This document shows positions 16,234 through 25,227 of a stretch of DNA of 64,000 bases, in pieces. Position 1 is the first letter of the stretch. Each line of letters starts with the position of its first letter. The DNA lies in assembly GCA_964473645.1 (NCBI GenBank), contig CAYYPW010000007.1, positions 124,001 to 188,000 of the forward strand, read 5' to 3'. Made by a program: the position numbers and the translations under genes. This DNA is from HdN1 sp964473645. Lineage in GTDB: Bacteria; Pseudomonadota; Gammaproteobacteria; Pseudomonadales; Ketobacteraceae. The notes below the pieces were generated by a model. That model did no database searches, was not told the DNA's origin, and saw only the letters and a program-made list of their open reading frames with translations.

Positions 16234-18684
16234 ATGACGTCAGCCCTTTCGCTAATCCGTATGAGCGCGACATTAAATTTCCGTGTGCAAGTGATTCATC
16301 AGAAGATGATACAACTTGCACTGGGTTTATTGCTGTATTGGTTGATGATGCCCCTTGCAGGTGCAGCCACCGAGATTGACCATCGCAACACCGGCGCCTG
16401 GGAAATCGTCGCCTGGCTGCACGATGCTGATAATCAACTCAGCATCGACGATTTATTACAAGGCCACGCGATGGAACCCATGGTCGCCAAGACCCCCTCG
16501 TTTGGCCGCCGCAAGGGCACACTCTGGCTTAAAGCCCAGATTCCGCCGCATAAAAAGCGCGATGCCTATACCTTGGAAATATCCTACCCCCACCTGCGGG
16601 AGCTGCAACTTTTCTGGATCAAAGCGGGTAGCGTCATTGAAACACGCAGTGGCGGTTACCATTCGAGTTCCCCCAAAGATCTGCCTTGTCGCGGCTTTTG
16701 CTTCAGCGTGCCCGAGGCAGATAACGGGCCGCTTACACTCTATGTTGCGATTCAGTCTGATTCCCCCATTTTGGTGCCCATGCATTTTTACGATCGCAGT
16801 GAGTTGCAGTGGCACACCCGTAGTAGCCATATCCTGCTAGGTGTGTTTTACGGCACCTTTCTGGTGATGTTTTTCTTCAATATGTTTTTGTATTTTTCTA
16901 CCCGCGCCAAAGAATACCTATTGTATGACCTGTATATCGCCTCGCTGGGGGTGTGGGTCGCCTCACATGATGGCACGTTGCGCGATTACCTGTTATCCGC
17001 CGATTCGTGGATGAATGACTACCGCTTTCACTTCATTGTTACGCTATGGGGGGTGGTTGCCGGTGGTTTGTTTTCCCAGTCTTTTCTCAATACCCGCCTC
17101 TATGCTCCACGTTGTGATGGGGTGTTCACTCTGCTGGTGACGACAGGCTTGGGCTGCATAATTTGGCTGTTAGTGGCCCCTGAAACCTTTTTTGCGCCTA
17201 CCGTCAACGTCCTGACGTTGTTGATGTCTGCTACGGCCATCACGAGCGCCGTTATCGAGTTACGGCGCGGCGTCGTGATGGCGCGCTATTTTCTGGTGGC
17301 GTGGGTATCCGTCGTGGTCGGCAGTGTCATGTGGGTGCTTACCCTCACCGGTATGATCCCCTACATGCGCGGTGCGGCCTTCTATGTGCATGCTGGCTGC
17401 TTTTTCGAAACCATTTTGTTGTCCATGGCGCTGGGCGATCGCATCAATCAATTGCAGCACGAGCGCAACCGCCTGCAAAATCAGGCCAAACAACAACTGG
17501 AAGAATCCAATCGCAAACTGGCCATTTCCAACCGTTTCAAGGATGAGTTCCTGTCAACGGTGAGCCATGAATTGCGCACCCCCATGAATGGCGTTATCGG
17601 GTCCGCAGAACTCCTGAAGATGACCTCGCTCACCGAAGAGCAGAATACCTACCTTAACAATATCAATCGATCCAGCCAGAACATGATGCGTTTGATCGAA
17701 GATATATTGACCTACACGCAACTGGATTCCGCACGGTTTGCCATTGAAAGCAAACCCATCAATTTCACCCAGCTTTTTGAAGACTTGTGCACCCAAAGCC
17801 GTGCACGCGCGCAATCTCAGGGCTTGTCGTTCAGCAGCCACGTCTCACAAGACGTGCCTCGCTTTCTGGAAGGGGATGCCGCCAAACTCACCCTGGTGCT
17901 CACCCATTTACTCGACAACGCTTGCAAATTCACAGAGCAAGGCGGCATCAAAATCAGCGCAACGCGCGTGGCGACACCGGCGAAACACCCAGAAGGATTT
18001 CAATGGATCCGCTTTTCAATCTCTGACACTGGCTGTGGCGTGCCCAAGCACATGCATGACACGGTTTTTGAATTGTTCAGACAAGCTGATGGCACCATGA
18101 CACGCAAACAGGGTGGGCTTGGCATTGGTCTCGCATTGTGCAAACGCATAACGATGTTGATGGGTGGCCTGTTGGAATTTCATTCGGATGTACAGCGGGG
18201 AACCGATGTACATGTATTTCTACCGTTTAAACCAGCGTCTATTGCCGTGCCCCCCAAGGCGCCGATCATAACGACCGACCTGATCCAAAACGCGCAGAAA
18301 ACTGTGTTGGTGGTTGAAGACAATCAGGTCAACCGAATGGTGCTGGAAGGCATACTCAAAAAGCTGGGCTATGCCGCAATCAGCGCAGTCAACGGTCTGG
18401 AAGCCGTGGAACTGGTAAAAACCCATCAGCCGGATCTGGTGTTCATGGATTGTCAGATGCCCGTCATGGATGGCTATGAAGCCACGCGCCATATTCGTGA
18501 TTCCGGTCAGGATGGTCAACGCCTACCCATAGTGGCCGTTACTGCCAACTCCAACCCTGGCGACCGCGAGCTTTGCATCAAAAGTGGCATGAACGATTTC
18601 ATTGCCAAACCGTATACGCAGCGTGACATTGCCAACGCGCTTGACTATTGGTTGTCACCCTCACGGACGCAGACGATACATTGA
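16234..18684 (+). CDS. 7TMR-DISM hybrid sensor histidine kinase with receiver domain
   Basis: The 816-residue protein has a signal segment (MIQLALGLLLYWLMMPLAGA, from the methionine at 16306) and a periplasmic 7TMR-DISMED2-type beta domain (about residues 45-195). Seven predicted membrane helices (about 200-405) and a short coiled coil follow. The kinase core carries phospho-acceptor His445 in TVSHELRTPMNG and an ATPase domain with DTGCGVP and GGLGIGLAL. The C-terminal receiver accepts phosphate on Asp739 (LVFMDCQMPVMDG). DISMED2 domains are thought to bind carbohydrate-like ligands. No strong ribosome-binding site marks a start, so 16261 or 16306 are alternatives. No dedicated partner regulator is adjacent, and the next genes are a separate PhoPQ-like pair on the other strand. 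Confidence 0.88.
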   Translation: MTSALSLIRMSATLNFRVQVIHQKMIQLALGLLLYWLMMPLAGAATEIDHRNTGAWEIVAWLHDADNQLSIDDLLQGHAMEPMVAKTPSFGRRKGTLWLKAQIPPHKKRDAYTLEISYPHLRELQLFWIKAGSVIETRSGGYHSSSPKDLPCRGFCFSVPEADNGPLTLYVAIQSDSPILVPMHFYDRSELQWHTRSSHILLGVFYGTFLVMFFFNMFLYFSTRAKEYLLYDLYIASLGVWVASHDGTLRDYLLSADSWMNDYRFHFIVTLWGVVAGGLFSQSFLNTRLYAPRCDGVFTLLVTTGLGCIIWLLVAPETFFAPTVNVLTLLMSATAITSAVIELRRGVVMARYFLVAWVSVVVGSVMWVLTLTGMIPYMRGAAFYVHAGCFFETILLSMALGDRINQLQHERNRLQNQAKQQLEESNRKLAISNRFKDEFLSTVSHELRTPMNGVIGSAELLKMTSLTEEQNTYLNNINRSSQNMMRLIEDILTYTQLDSARFAIESKPINFTQLFEDLCTQSRARAQSQGLSFSSHVSQDVPRFLEGDAAKLTLVLTHLLDNACKFTEQGGIKISATRVATPAKHPEGFQWIRFSISDTGCGVPKHMHDTVFELFRQADGTMTRKQGGLGIGLALCKRITMLMGGLLEFHSDVQRGTDVHVFLPFKPASIAVPPKAPIITTDLIQNAQKTVLVVEDNQVNRMVLEGILKKLGYAAISAVNGLEAVELVKTHQPDLVFMDCQMPVMDGYEATRHIRDSGQDGQRLPIVAVTANSNPGDRELCIKSGMNDFIAKPYTQRDIANALDYWLSPSRTQTIH

Positions 18685-18726
18685 TAACGGCGAAATGTAC
18701 CCACCGATAGAATACTCAGATGAAGA

Positions 18727-20070
18727 TCAGGCCGGAATTTCCACCACAAAGCGGGCGCCGCCTTTCAGGCTGTATTCGAGTCGAATGGTGCCACCCAGAT
18801 CGGAAACGAGTTCAGCGACCATAGCTAAGCCAATGCCCTGCCCCGGCATACTACTGTCCAGACGCGCGCCACGCTCAAACACCACACGCTTCTGCCAATC
18901 AGGAATACCTTGCCCATCGTCTTCAACAATCAGGCGAAAGAAACCACCCTCTTCGTTTTCATTTTCTGAAATATTGACCACGATATTGGGTCCGCCATAT
19001 TTGTAGGCGTTTTCCAACAGATTACCTACCAACTCATACAAAGCCGCCTCTTCGCCCGGAAACCGTACCTCACCTTCGGAGACCAGCGCACAAGTTTTCT
19101 TCTTGTAGTCATAGGCTTTCTGCAAAGCGGCATTGATCCGCTCCACGATGGCGCGGGCTTTTACGCCCTTACTCCATAACGCTGTACCTTTGCTGATGGC
19201 ACGGCGCAATTGCTGCTGCACGATGATATTCATCTGGTGGGTTTGTTCATCGACGATGCGGCGCAATTGTTCATCTTGCAATTGACTGGCGTTTTGCATG
19301 ACCGCCAACGGGGTTTTGAGACTATGGGCGAGATCCGCCAGACTGTTTTTGTATTTTTCGCGTTGCTTGCGTTCGTGCGCGAGCAGCGTATTTAGATCAT
19401 CCACCACTTGTTGAATTTCTGTCGGGTATTGCCCCTCGACACGCTCATGCTCCCCCGACTGCATCTTGTTCATTTGGGCTTTCAACTTCTGGAAAGGGCG
19501 CAGCCCCCAGCGTGTCACAATATAAATAATGATGCAAAGCGCCAGGGTCAATCCTGACAACCACTGCCAAAGCGTAGAGCGAAATGCATAAATAGTGATG
19601 TGATGCGTCTCTTGCGATTCCATCACGTAGAAAGTGTATTGCTTGGTGACGTTACGCGTCTCCCAGAAGGTGCCTAGCCCATAAACGTAATAATCTTTGT
19701 CACCCATTTTTACAGAAGAAAATCGGCTGCTGCCCTGCGGCAACGGTTTGAGTTCGGGTGCATCGATCAATAACGATGAGGCTGAGCGCCAAACCCACTG
19801 GCGTTTGTCATCGATGACATAACCAAACAACCCGCTGTTCTGGCGATTGAAACGGGTTTTTTCAAGTGTCTGGCTTAAGTCAACGCGATTCCCACCCGAT
19901 TCGGCCGCCGCCAATAGCGAATACGCATGCACTTGCAAACGATCCTCGGCGGCGCGTTCAACACTGGCGACAAAGGCTTTATCCAATGCCCAGGCGGTCA
20001 TGATCACAAACAGGATCAATGTAATGACTTCAGCCAGCAACAAGCGGCCGCGGAGTGATGCAAGTGCCAT
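18727..20070 (-). CDS. PhoQ-like sensor histidine kinase
   Basis: This 447-residue two-TM kinase has TM1 at about residues 10-32, an acidic periplasmic sensor to about 165, TM2 at about 166-187 and a HAMP-like linker. The dimerisation helix DLAHSLKTPLAVMQ carries His249, and an ATPase domain follows with NLLENAYKYG, DDGQGIP and GQGIGLAMV. The SLKTPL form of the H-box is characteristic of PhoQ and its relatives. Its start is 23 bp after the regulator stop, so the pair is one operon. PhoQ proteins sense Mg2+, acidity or cationic peptides at the outer face of the inner membrane, and that ligand range is assumed from the family. Confidence 0.85.
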   Translation of the reverse strand: MALASLRGRLLLAEVITLILFVIMTAWALDKAFVASVERAAEDRLQVHAYSLLAAAESGGNRVDLSQTLEKTRFNRQNSGLFGYVIDDKRQWVWRSASSLLIDAPELKPLPQGSSRFSSVKMGDKDYYVYGLGTFWETRNVTKQYTFYVMESQETHHITIYAFRSTLWQWLSGLTLALCIIIYIVTRWGLRPFQKLKAQMNKMQSGEHERVEGQYPTEIQQVVDDLNTLLAHERKQREKYKNSLADLAHSLKTPLAVMQNASQLQDEQLRRIVDEQTHQMNIIVQQQLRRAISKGTALWSKGVKARAIVERINAALQKAYDYKKKTCALVSEGEVRFPGEEAALYELVGNLLENAYKYGGPNIVVNISENENEEGGFFRLIVEDDGQGIPDWQKRVVFERGARLDSSMPGQGIGLAMVAELVSDLGGTIRLEYSLKGGARFVVEIPA

Positions 20071-20093
20071 GAAAGATGGGTTTCCGGGTGGCG

Positions 20094-20774
20094 TCAGGGC
20101 GCCATGGTGGGATTTAAGCGATACCCCATGCCACGCACGGTTTCGATGGGTTTCCAGGTGTTGTCCGGGTCAAGCTTTTTGCGCAAACGACCAATGAATA
20201 CCTCAATGGTATTGCTGTCACGCTCAAAGTCCTGCGCGTAGATATGCTCTGTCAACACCGCTTTTGAGATCAGTTCTTCGGGGTGCATCATCAGGTATTC
20301 AAGCACGCGATATTCATAGCTGGTGAGATCCAGCGTCTCGCCATGTACTTTGACCTGCTTTTTGGTGGTATCCAGCTCAATCGGCCCACGTTTTATCGAA
20401 GAATGGGCAATGCCAGCAGCGCGACGCACCAGGGCATTCACGCGTGCAACCACCTCCTCCATCTGAAAGGGCTTTACCACATAATCATCGGCGCCGGTTT
20501 CAAGCCCCGCCACTTTATCCTGCCAGCTACCGCGCGCAGTCAACACCAACACCGGAAACAAACGGTTGTCGACGCGCCAGCGACGAATGATTTCCATGCC
20601 ATCCATTTGGGGAAGCCCCAGATCGACAATGGCAATGTCATAGTTGTATTCGGTGCCGAAATACAAGCCTTCTTTGCCGTTGCCGGCGCGGTCTACCGAA
20701 TAGCCGGCGCGAGTCAGTGCGGTGGCCAGTTGTTCCTGCAGGTGGGGTTCATCTTCGATGATCAGTGCTCGCAT
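20094..20774 (-). CDS. PhoP-like OmpR-family response regulator
   Basis: This 226-residue regulator has a receiver domain whose phospho-acceptor is Asp51 (IAIVDLGLPQMDG), with the acidic pocket IIEDE and Lys in VVKPF. A winged-helix OmpR-type DNA-binding domain runs from about residue 130 to the end, with the recognition-helix region SNTIEVFIGRLRKKLD. It is first in the operon with the PhoQ-like kinase. Likely targets are envelope genes, and the glycine-zipper lipoprotein-like gene just upstream is an obvious candidate. Confidence 0.88.
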   Translation of the reverse strand: MRALIIEDEPHLQEQLATALTRAGYSVDRAGNGKEGLYFGTEYNYDIAIVDLGLPQMDGMEIIRRWRVDNRLFPVLVLTARGSWQDKVAGLETGADDYVVKPFQMEEVVARVNALVRRAAGIAHSSIKRGPIELDTTKKQVKVHGETLDLTSYEYRVLEYLMMHPEELISKAVLTEHIYAQDFERDSNTIEVFIGRLRKKLDPDNTWKPIETVRGMGYRLNPTMAP

Positions 20775-20862
20775 GCCGTTTTATACCTTTATTCGAACTG
20801 GTTTCGATCTGACGCAAGTGTATCGTTCAACGTTTGGATTGGCTATGCAGACGATTGACGAA

Positions 20863-21399
20863 CTACTCGTCTGGATAGGCATTTACGCGCAAGCGGATTT
20901 CTTTGCCTGGATCATGATCCATTCGCGTGGTGTAGTTGCGACCTGCATAGCGATATTCAACGTCATAGCCAACGACATGCTCCTCGGTACTCTCGTCATA
21001 CACCGTCTCGCAAATGTCGCGGGTTTCTGTATGCGAATGGGCACGTGCCTGTGACACGCTGTTACCGACCGTCGCGCCCACCACGGCACCGGCGACGGTG
21101 CCGATTTTACGATTGGAACTGCCATGTCCCAGTTTGTTGCCGATGGCGGCGCCGAGCAATCCGCCCACCACGGTGCCAGCCGGCGACGCGTGTGCGGGTA
21201 CCTCAACCTGTTCGCGATAGCATTTTTCGCGGGGTTGGCGATAAATCTCAGTTTGCTTGATGGGGTAAACGCGCACCACCGGGGCATAGACCACGGTTTC
21301 GATATCACCTCTGGCCAGCGCAGGGCTGATGATGGCCAGCGAAAGCAAGCTAATGCCAGCCAAACCATTAACGGCTTGTTTATAAAGGGGGTTACGCAT
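20863..21399 (-). CDS. Glycine zipper 2TM domain envelope protein
   Basis: This 178-residue protein starts with a signal peptide (MRNPLYKQAVNGLAGISLLS...ALARG). The ATG at 21399 is chosen because AGAGGAG lies nine bases upstream; an in-frame ATG 27 bases further out lacks this. The centre carries the glycine-zipper pair VVGGLLGAAIGNKLGHG and GTVAGAVVGATVGNS (about residues 76-115), as in the Rickettsia 17-kDa antigen/SlyB group of outer-membrane-associated proteins. No lipobox cysteine follows the signal sequence. The C-terminus is a small strand-rich domain with tyrosine-rich YDVEYRYAGRNYTTRM. SlyB is a PhoP-regulated protein in enterobacteria, so its place beside phoPQ-like genes is suggestive. 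Confidence 0.8.
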   Translation of the reverse strand: MRNPLYKQAVNGLAGISLLSLAIISPALARGDIETVVYAPVVRVYPIKQTEIYRQPREKCYREQVEVPAHASPAGTVVGGLLGAAIGNKLGHGSSNRKIGTVAGAVVGATVGNSVSQARAHSHTETRDICETVYDESTEEHVVGYDVEYRYAGRNYTTRMDHDPGKEIRLRVNAYPDE

Positions 21400-21597
21400 G
21401 ATGACGGGCTCCTCTTGTAGAACCACAGCTATAGACCCATAGATAGGCGCGCTTTTTTAGCGGCACTTACAGGCAGGGCGAGATACTGTCAAAGCTAAGC
21501 CAGTCGAGCTGAATCGAGAATTAATCCTTTGTGTGAGTAATGAACAACTTCGGCGCTGCTGGCGCTGGAGAGATGCTGCATCCAACGCAGCGATGCC

Positions 21598-21653
21598 TTG
21601 ACATACCCCAAGATACGTCCATATTATGTCCATGTATCGTCCATATTATGTAG
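21598..21653 (+). promoter_or_regulatory. Sigma70 promoter covered by four 11-bp tandem repeats (CarH/LitR-type operator)
   Basis: A consensus -35 TTGACA at 21598-21603 is followed, 18 bp later, by TATTAT at 21622-21627. Four head-to-tail 11-mers occupy 21610-21653: aagatacgtcc, atattatgtcc, atgtatcgtcc and atattatgtag. They cover the spacer, the -10 and the start site. The repeats begin 59 bp before the ybgA-like start codon. Eleven-base direct repeats bound by successive MerR-type heads are the known operator form of B12-dependent CarH repressors, and such a regulator is encoded in this operon. Repression in the dark is the inferred role. Confidence 0.7.
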
Positions 21654-21668
21654 CATCGCGGAGACTAT

Positions 21669-22637
21669 ATGAATAAGCCCATCGTGGGAGTGAGTCGTTG
21701 TCTGCTGGGGGACAATGTCCGTTTCAATGGGGGACACAAACACAGCCGTCTGGTGACGGAGGTGTTTTCACAGCTGTTTGAGTTCCGTGCTTTCTGCCCC
21801 GAGGTGGCGGCGGGCATGGGGACACCTCGCCCCGCCATTCGTTTGGTTCAGCGTGGTAACGGTACCCGTGCGGAGTTCTCGACCGCCCAGCCTGGCGTGG
21901 ATCAGGATGTCACCGACGTTTTAAGCAGCACCAGCCATTCGCTGGCCGACACCATGGGAGATTTGGATGGGTTCGTGCTCACCCAAAAATCACCCAGCTG
22001 CGGCATGGGTGGCGTCAAGCTTTATCATGCGAATGGCAACCCGGTGTCGTCGACACGCGGATTATTTGCCGAGGCCTTGCTACAGCGTTACCCCGATATT
22101 CCAATGGAGGATTCCGGTCGTTTGAATGACGACGTGTTGCGCGAAAATTTTGTTGCGCGCGTGGTGGTTTATCACGAATGGAAGCACACCGTCGCCCATA
22201 ACATTTCTGCCAAGGCTGTGCTGGATTTTCACACCCGCCATAAATTTACCGTGATGGCACACAGTGTTGAAGCCTATAAGGAATTGGGCCGCATGCTGTC
22301 GGATTTATCGCAGGGCGATATCGACAATATAAAAAAACTGGCAAAAACGTATTTCTCCGCGCTGATGCGGGCGCTGGCAATACCCACGTCGCGCAAGCTT
22401 CACACCAATGTGCTGCAGCATTTGCAGGGGTACGTGAAGAATTTCATGGCTCCCGAAGAGAAGCAGGCGTTGTCGGAAGCCATTGAGCATTATCGGCAGG
22501 GGCATGTGCCACTCGTAGTACCCGTTACGCTGCTGCGCTGTTTTGCACAGACCCACGCTTCGCAAGCCCGCTACCTCAACCAGCAAAGCTATCTTCGCCC
22601 CTACCCGGTTGAGCTGCGTTTACGAAACGGTATTTAA
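21669..22637 (+). CDS. DUF523/DUF1722 (YbgA-type) protein
   Basis: This 322-residue two-domain protein has an N-terminal DUF523 (about residues 1-150) with three conserved cysteines, Cys11 (SRCLLG), Cys43 (FCPEV) and Cys111 (SPSCGMGG). Stand-alone DUF523 proteins of the TudS type use such cysteines to hold a [4Fe-4S] cluster and desulfurate thiouracil. The C-terminal half is DUF1722/YbgA. In Escherichia coli ybgA lies directly upstream of the photolyase gene, as here. A CGGAG site precedes the ATG, and the gene is first in the operon behind the repeat-covered promoter. Its biochemical role in photoreactivation is not established. Confidence 0.88.
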   Translation: MNKPIVGVSRCLLGDNVRFNGGHKHSRLVTEVFSQLFEFRAFCPEVAAGMGTPRPAIRLVQRGNGTRAEFSTAQPGVDQDVTDVLSSTSHSLADTMGDLDGFVLTQKSPSCGMGGVKLYHANGNPVSSTRGLFAEALLQRYPDIPMEDSGRLNDDVLRENFVARVVVYHEWKHTVAHNISAKAVLDFHTRHKFTVMAHSVEAYKELGRMLSDLSQGDIDNIKKLAKTYFSALMRALAIPTSRKLHTNVLQHLQGYVKNFMAPEEKQALSEAIEHYRQGHVPLVVPVTLLRCFAQTHASQARYLNQQSYLRPYPVELRLRNGI

Positions 22638-22668
22638 TTTTTGAACGCCTGAAATGATAGGTACTCCC

Positions 22669-24102
22669 ATGACGACGCTGGTATGGTTCCGCAATGATTT
22701 ACGAGTCCACGATAACCCGGCACTTTGGCAAGCATGCAAGCAGGATGATGATGTGCAGGCCGTTTTTCTGGTGACCCGCAATCAATGGGCGATGCACAAT
22801 ATGGCACCGTTGCGCGAACAGTTTCTGCATGATCAGGTGAATGATCTGCGCCATAGTCTTGCGCAAATGGGCATTCCGTTGCATGTCAAAAATGCCTGCG
22901 ATTTCAAGATGGCCGTCACGTTTGTGCTGGATACCGCCGTAGAGCTTGGCGCAACCACGATTTGTTTCAATGAAGAATACGAACTTAATGAGCGTTTGCG
23001 CGATGATAAAGTCCGCACTGGGGCGCAGGCACTGGGAATTCAGGTGCGCAGTTTTCATGATCAATGCCTCGTACCACCGGGTACGCTTTTCAATCAGCAA
23101 GGGGCGTATTTCCGTGTCTATACCCCTTTTCGCCGCGCCTGCGTCAAACGCATGGAAACGCTGGATTTAAAGCCATTACCCGCCCCTAAACGCAAACAAG
23201 CACCCATTAAAGTGCAGTCGTTTGCCTCCTGGAATGTACCGTCGTGTGAGGCCATTGTTTATTGGCCCGCCACCGAACGCGAGGCGCAACGACGTCTGCG
23301 AGCATTTATTGATAACCGTGTCATGCAATATAAAAACCGCCGTGATTTTCCCGCCCAAGATGCGACCAGTACCTTGTCACCTTATCTGGCGGTGGGCGCG
23401 ATTTCGCTGCGCCAATGTTTGCACGCGGCGCGCATGGCGGGCGACGGCTCGCTCGAACCGACCCAAACGGGTTTGCAAACCTGGATCAATGAACTGCTCT
23501 GGCGCGAATTTTATCGCCATATCACCTTCGGCTTTCCCGAGACGTGCAAGCACAAGGCCTTTCAGGCAGATACGGATCTGATCCCCTGGCGAGGTGCTTC
23601 GCCTTTGTTTGACGCCTGGTGTCAGGGGCAAACGGGCTACCCATTGGTCGATGCAGGCATGCGGCAATTACGCACGCTTGGCTGGATGCATAACCGTTTG
23701 CGCATGGTGACGGCAATGTTTCTCACCAAGCACCTTTTTACTGATTGGCGTCTGGGCGAAAAGTTTTTTATGCAACACCTGGTTGATGGTGATTTCTCTG
23801 CGAATAACGGTGGCTGGCAGTGGAGCGCATCGACCGGTGCCGATGCCGCACCCTATTTTCGTGTTTTCAATCCGACGCTACAATCCAAGCGCTTTGACGA
23901 AAGCGGTGAGTTTATTCGCAAGTGGGTGCCAGAATTGAGCGGCGTGCCCGACGCCGAGATACATGCACCCTCCCCACTCATTGCTCGCAGCGCAGGGTAT
24001 CCGTTGCCCGTGGTCGAACACCGCACGGCGACGGATCTCGTCAAACAGCAATTTGCGCAGATCGGCGCCCTGCGAGCACAACGCTCGCTGGTGGAATGTT
24101 AA
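22669..24102 (+). CDS. phrB: Deoxyribodipyrimidine photolyase (CPD class I)
   Basis: PhrB splits UV-induced cyclobutane pyrimidine dimers using blue light, FAD and an antenna chromophore. The 477-residue protein has the N-terminal alpha/beta antenna domain starting MTTLVWFRNDLRVHDN. The C-terminal FAD domain contains WINELLWREFYRHI, the segment AGMRQLRTLGWMHNRLRMV, and WSASTGADAAPYFRVFNP. The start at 22669 matches the usual N-terminus; an ATG 15 bases upstream is possible, and neither has a strong ribosome-binding site. It lies 31 bp after the YbgA-type gene and 43 bp before the MerR gene, so all three are probably one light-controlled unit. Confidence 0.95.
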   Translation: MTTLVWFRNDLRVHDNPALWQACKQDDDVQAVFLVTRNQWAMHNMAPLREQFLHDQVNDLRHSLAQMGIPLHVKNACDFKMAVTFVLDTAVELGATTICFNEEYELNERLRDDKVRTGAQALGIQVRSFHDQCLVPPGTLFNQQGAYFRVYTPFRRACVKRMETLDLKPLPAPKRKQAPIKVQSFASWNVPSCEAIVYWPATEREAQRRLRAFIDNRVMQYKNRRDFPAQDATSTLSPYLAVGAISLRQCLHAARMAGDGSLEPTQTGLQTWINELLWREFYRHITFGFPETCKHKAFQADTDLIPWRGASPLFDAWCQGQTGYPLVDAGMRQLRTLGWMHNRLRMVTAMFLTKHLFTDWRLGEKFFMQHLVDGDFSANNGGWQWSASTGADAAPYFRVFNPTLQSKRFDESGEFIRKWVPELSGVPDAEIHAPSPLIARSAGYPLPVVEHRTATDLVKQQFAQIGALRAQRSLVEC

Positions 24103-24145
24103 ACTGTTTGTGTTAGCGCTTGCGTCATACAGAGTGAACAACATT

Positions 24146-25060
24146 ATGCACACGATACAAGCCGTTGCCGACCGAACCGGTCTCACGCCCGATGTCATCC
24201 GCGTGTGGGAAAGAAGGCATCAAGCGATTACCCCCGTGCGCACGGCGTCCAATCAACGCAGCTATACCGAAGAAGACATCGAGCGCCTGATGCTGTTTCG
24301 CAAACTGACCGATCGCGGTTTGCGAATATCCAACATCGCAACCCTGAGCACCGAAGCGCTGCAGTCCCTGCTGCAAAAGGAGGAGCGCATACCAGCGCCA
24401 CTGACCGTGGCACTCCCCATGGCGCCCAACGAGCAGGACGCGGTGCAGGCGGCGCTCAATGCCATTATCGCCATGGAGGCGGAGCAGCTTGAATCCTTGT
24501 TGCAGCGGGCCGTGGTCGATTTTGGCATGGTCTCGTTTTTGACCCGCTTTGTCGCCCCTTTGGTCGTGCAAGTGGGTGAACAATGGCGAAACGGCACGCT
24601 TCGTACCTGTCAGGAGCATTTTTGCAGTGCTTACCTGCGATCTTTTCTTGGTCGCCATTTGCTGGACGCCAACCCAACGGGCACGGGGCCAAGGCTGGTG
24701 GTTGCTACGCCGCCGGGACATTTTCATGAGCTTGGGTCACTGATGGTCGCGGTCGTGGCAGCACAACAGGGTTGGCAGGTGCTTTATCTGGGAGCATCGG
24801 TACCGGCGGAGGAACTGGTCTTTTGTGCGCAACTCAAGGCTGCCCGCGCACTTGCCCTCTCCATCACCTACCCAGCCGATGATGAACATATTCCGGCCCT
24901 TCTCAATCAATTGCGGCACCAACTCCCCAAAGAGACGGCCATCATCACAGGCGGTGCCTGTGTTCATCACTACACCTTGCCACCGGGGCTCACCAATCTG
25001 CACCAACCGCAGGATCTAGAGGCATTTGCGGATTTGCTGGGCCGGTTACGCACCTCCTGA
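24146..25060 (+). CDS. MerR-family regulator with CarH/LitR-type B12-binding domain
   Basis: This 304-residue protein has a MerR winged-helix head (residues 1-70, with IRVWERRHQ). A four-helix cap (about 95-175) carries the W-x9-EH signature, Trp147, Glu157 and His158. A Rossmann-type cobalamin domain (about 180-300) follows. In CarH the W-x9-EH residues contact adenosylcobalamin, and the E-x-H-x-x-G motif supplies the lower cobalt ligand. Here that motif reads His192-Phe-His194-Glu-Leu-Gly197, so the ligand histidine is kept but the leading Glu is replaced. CarH-type tetramers repress in darkness and fall apart when light breaks the Co-C bond. The ATG at 24146 is chosen over an upstream in-frame codon inside phrB because the MerR fold begins there. 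Confidence 0.88.
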   Translation: MHTIQAVADRTGLTPDVIRVWERRHQAITPVRTASNQRSYTEEDIERLMLFRKLTDRGLRISNIATLSTEALQSLLQKEERIPAPLTVALPMAPNEQDAVQAALNAIIAMEAEQLESLLQRAVVDFGMVSFLTRFVAPLVVQVGEQWRNGTLRTCQEHFCSAYLRSFLGRHLLDANPTGTGPRLVVATPPGHFHELGSLMVAVVAAQQGWQVLYLGASVPAEELVFCAQLKAARALALSITYPADDEHIPALLNQLRHQLPKETAIITGGACVHHYTLPPGLTNLHQPQDLEAFADLLGRLRTS

Positions 25061-25227
25061 CGACGCTGCGTCACTTACGCTTTGCTAACCTGAACCATCT
25101 GCCCAATGACCAACTAGTCGCGGACTGTTACAACTTTCCTATGCTCATTTGGGGGTAACGGGTTTACATTGGCCGCCAATTTTGGAAAATTCATCCCATG
25201 ACGTGAAGTTTCGCCAAGAGGTCGCCT

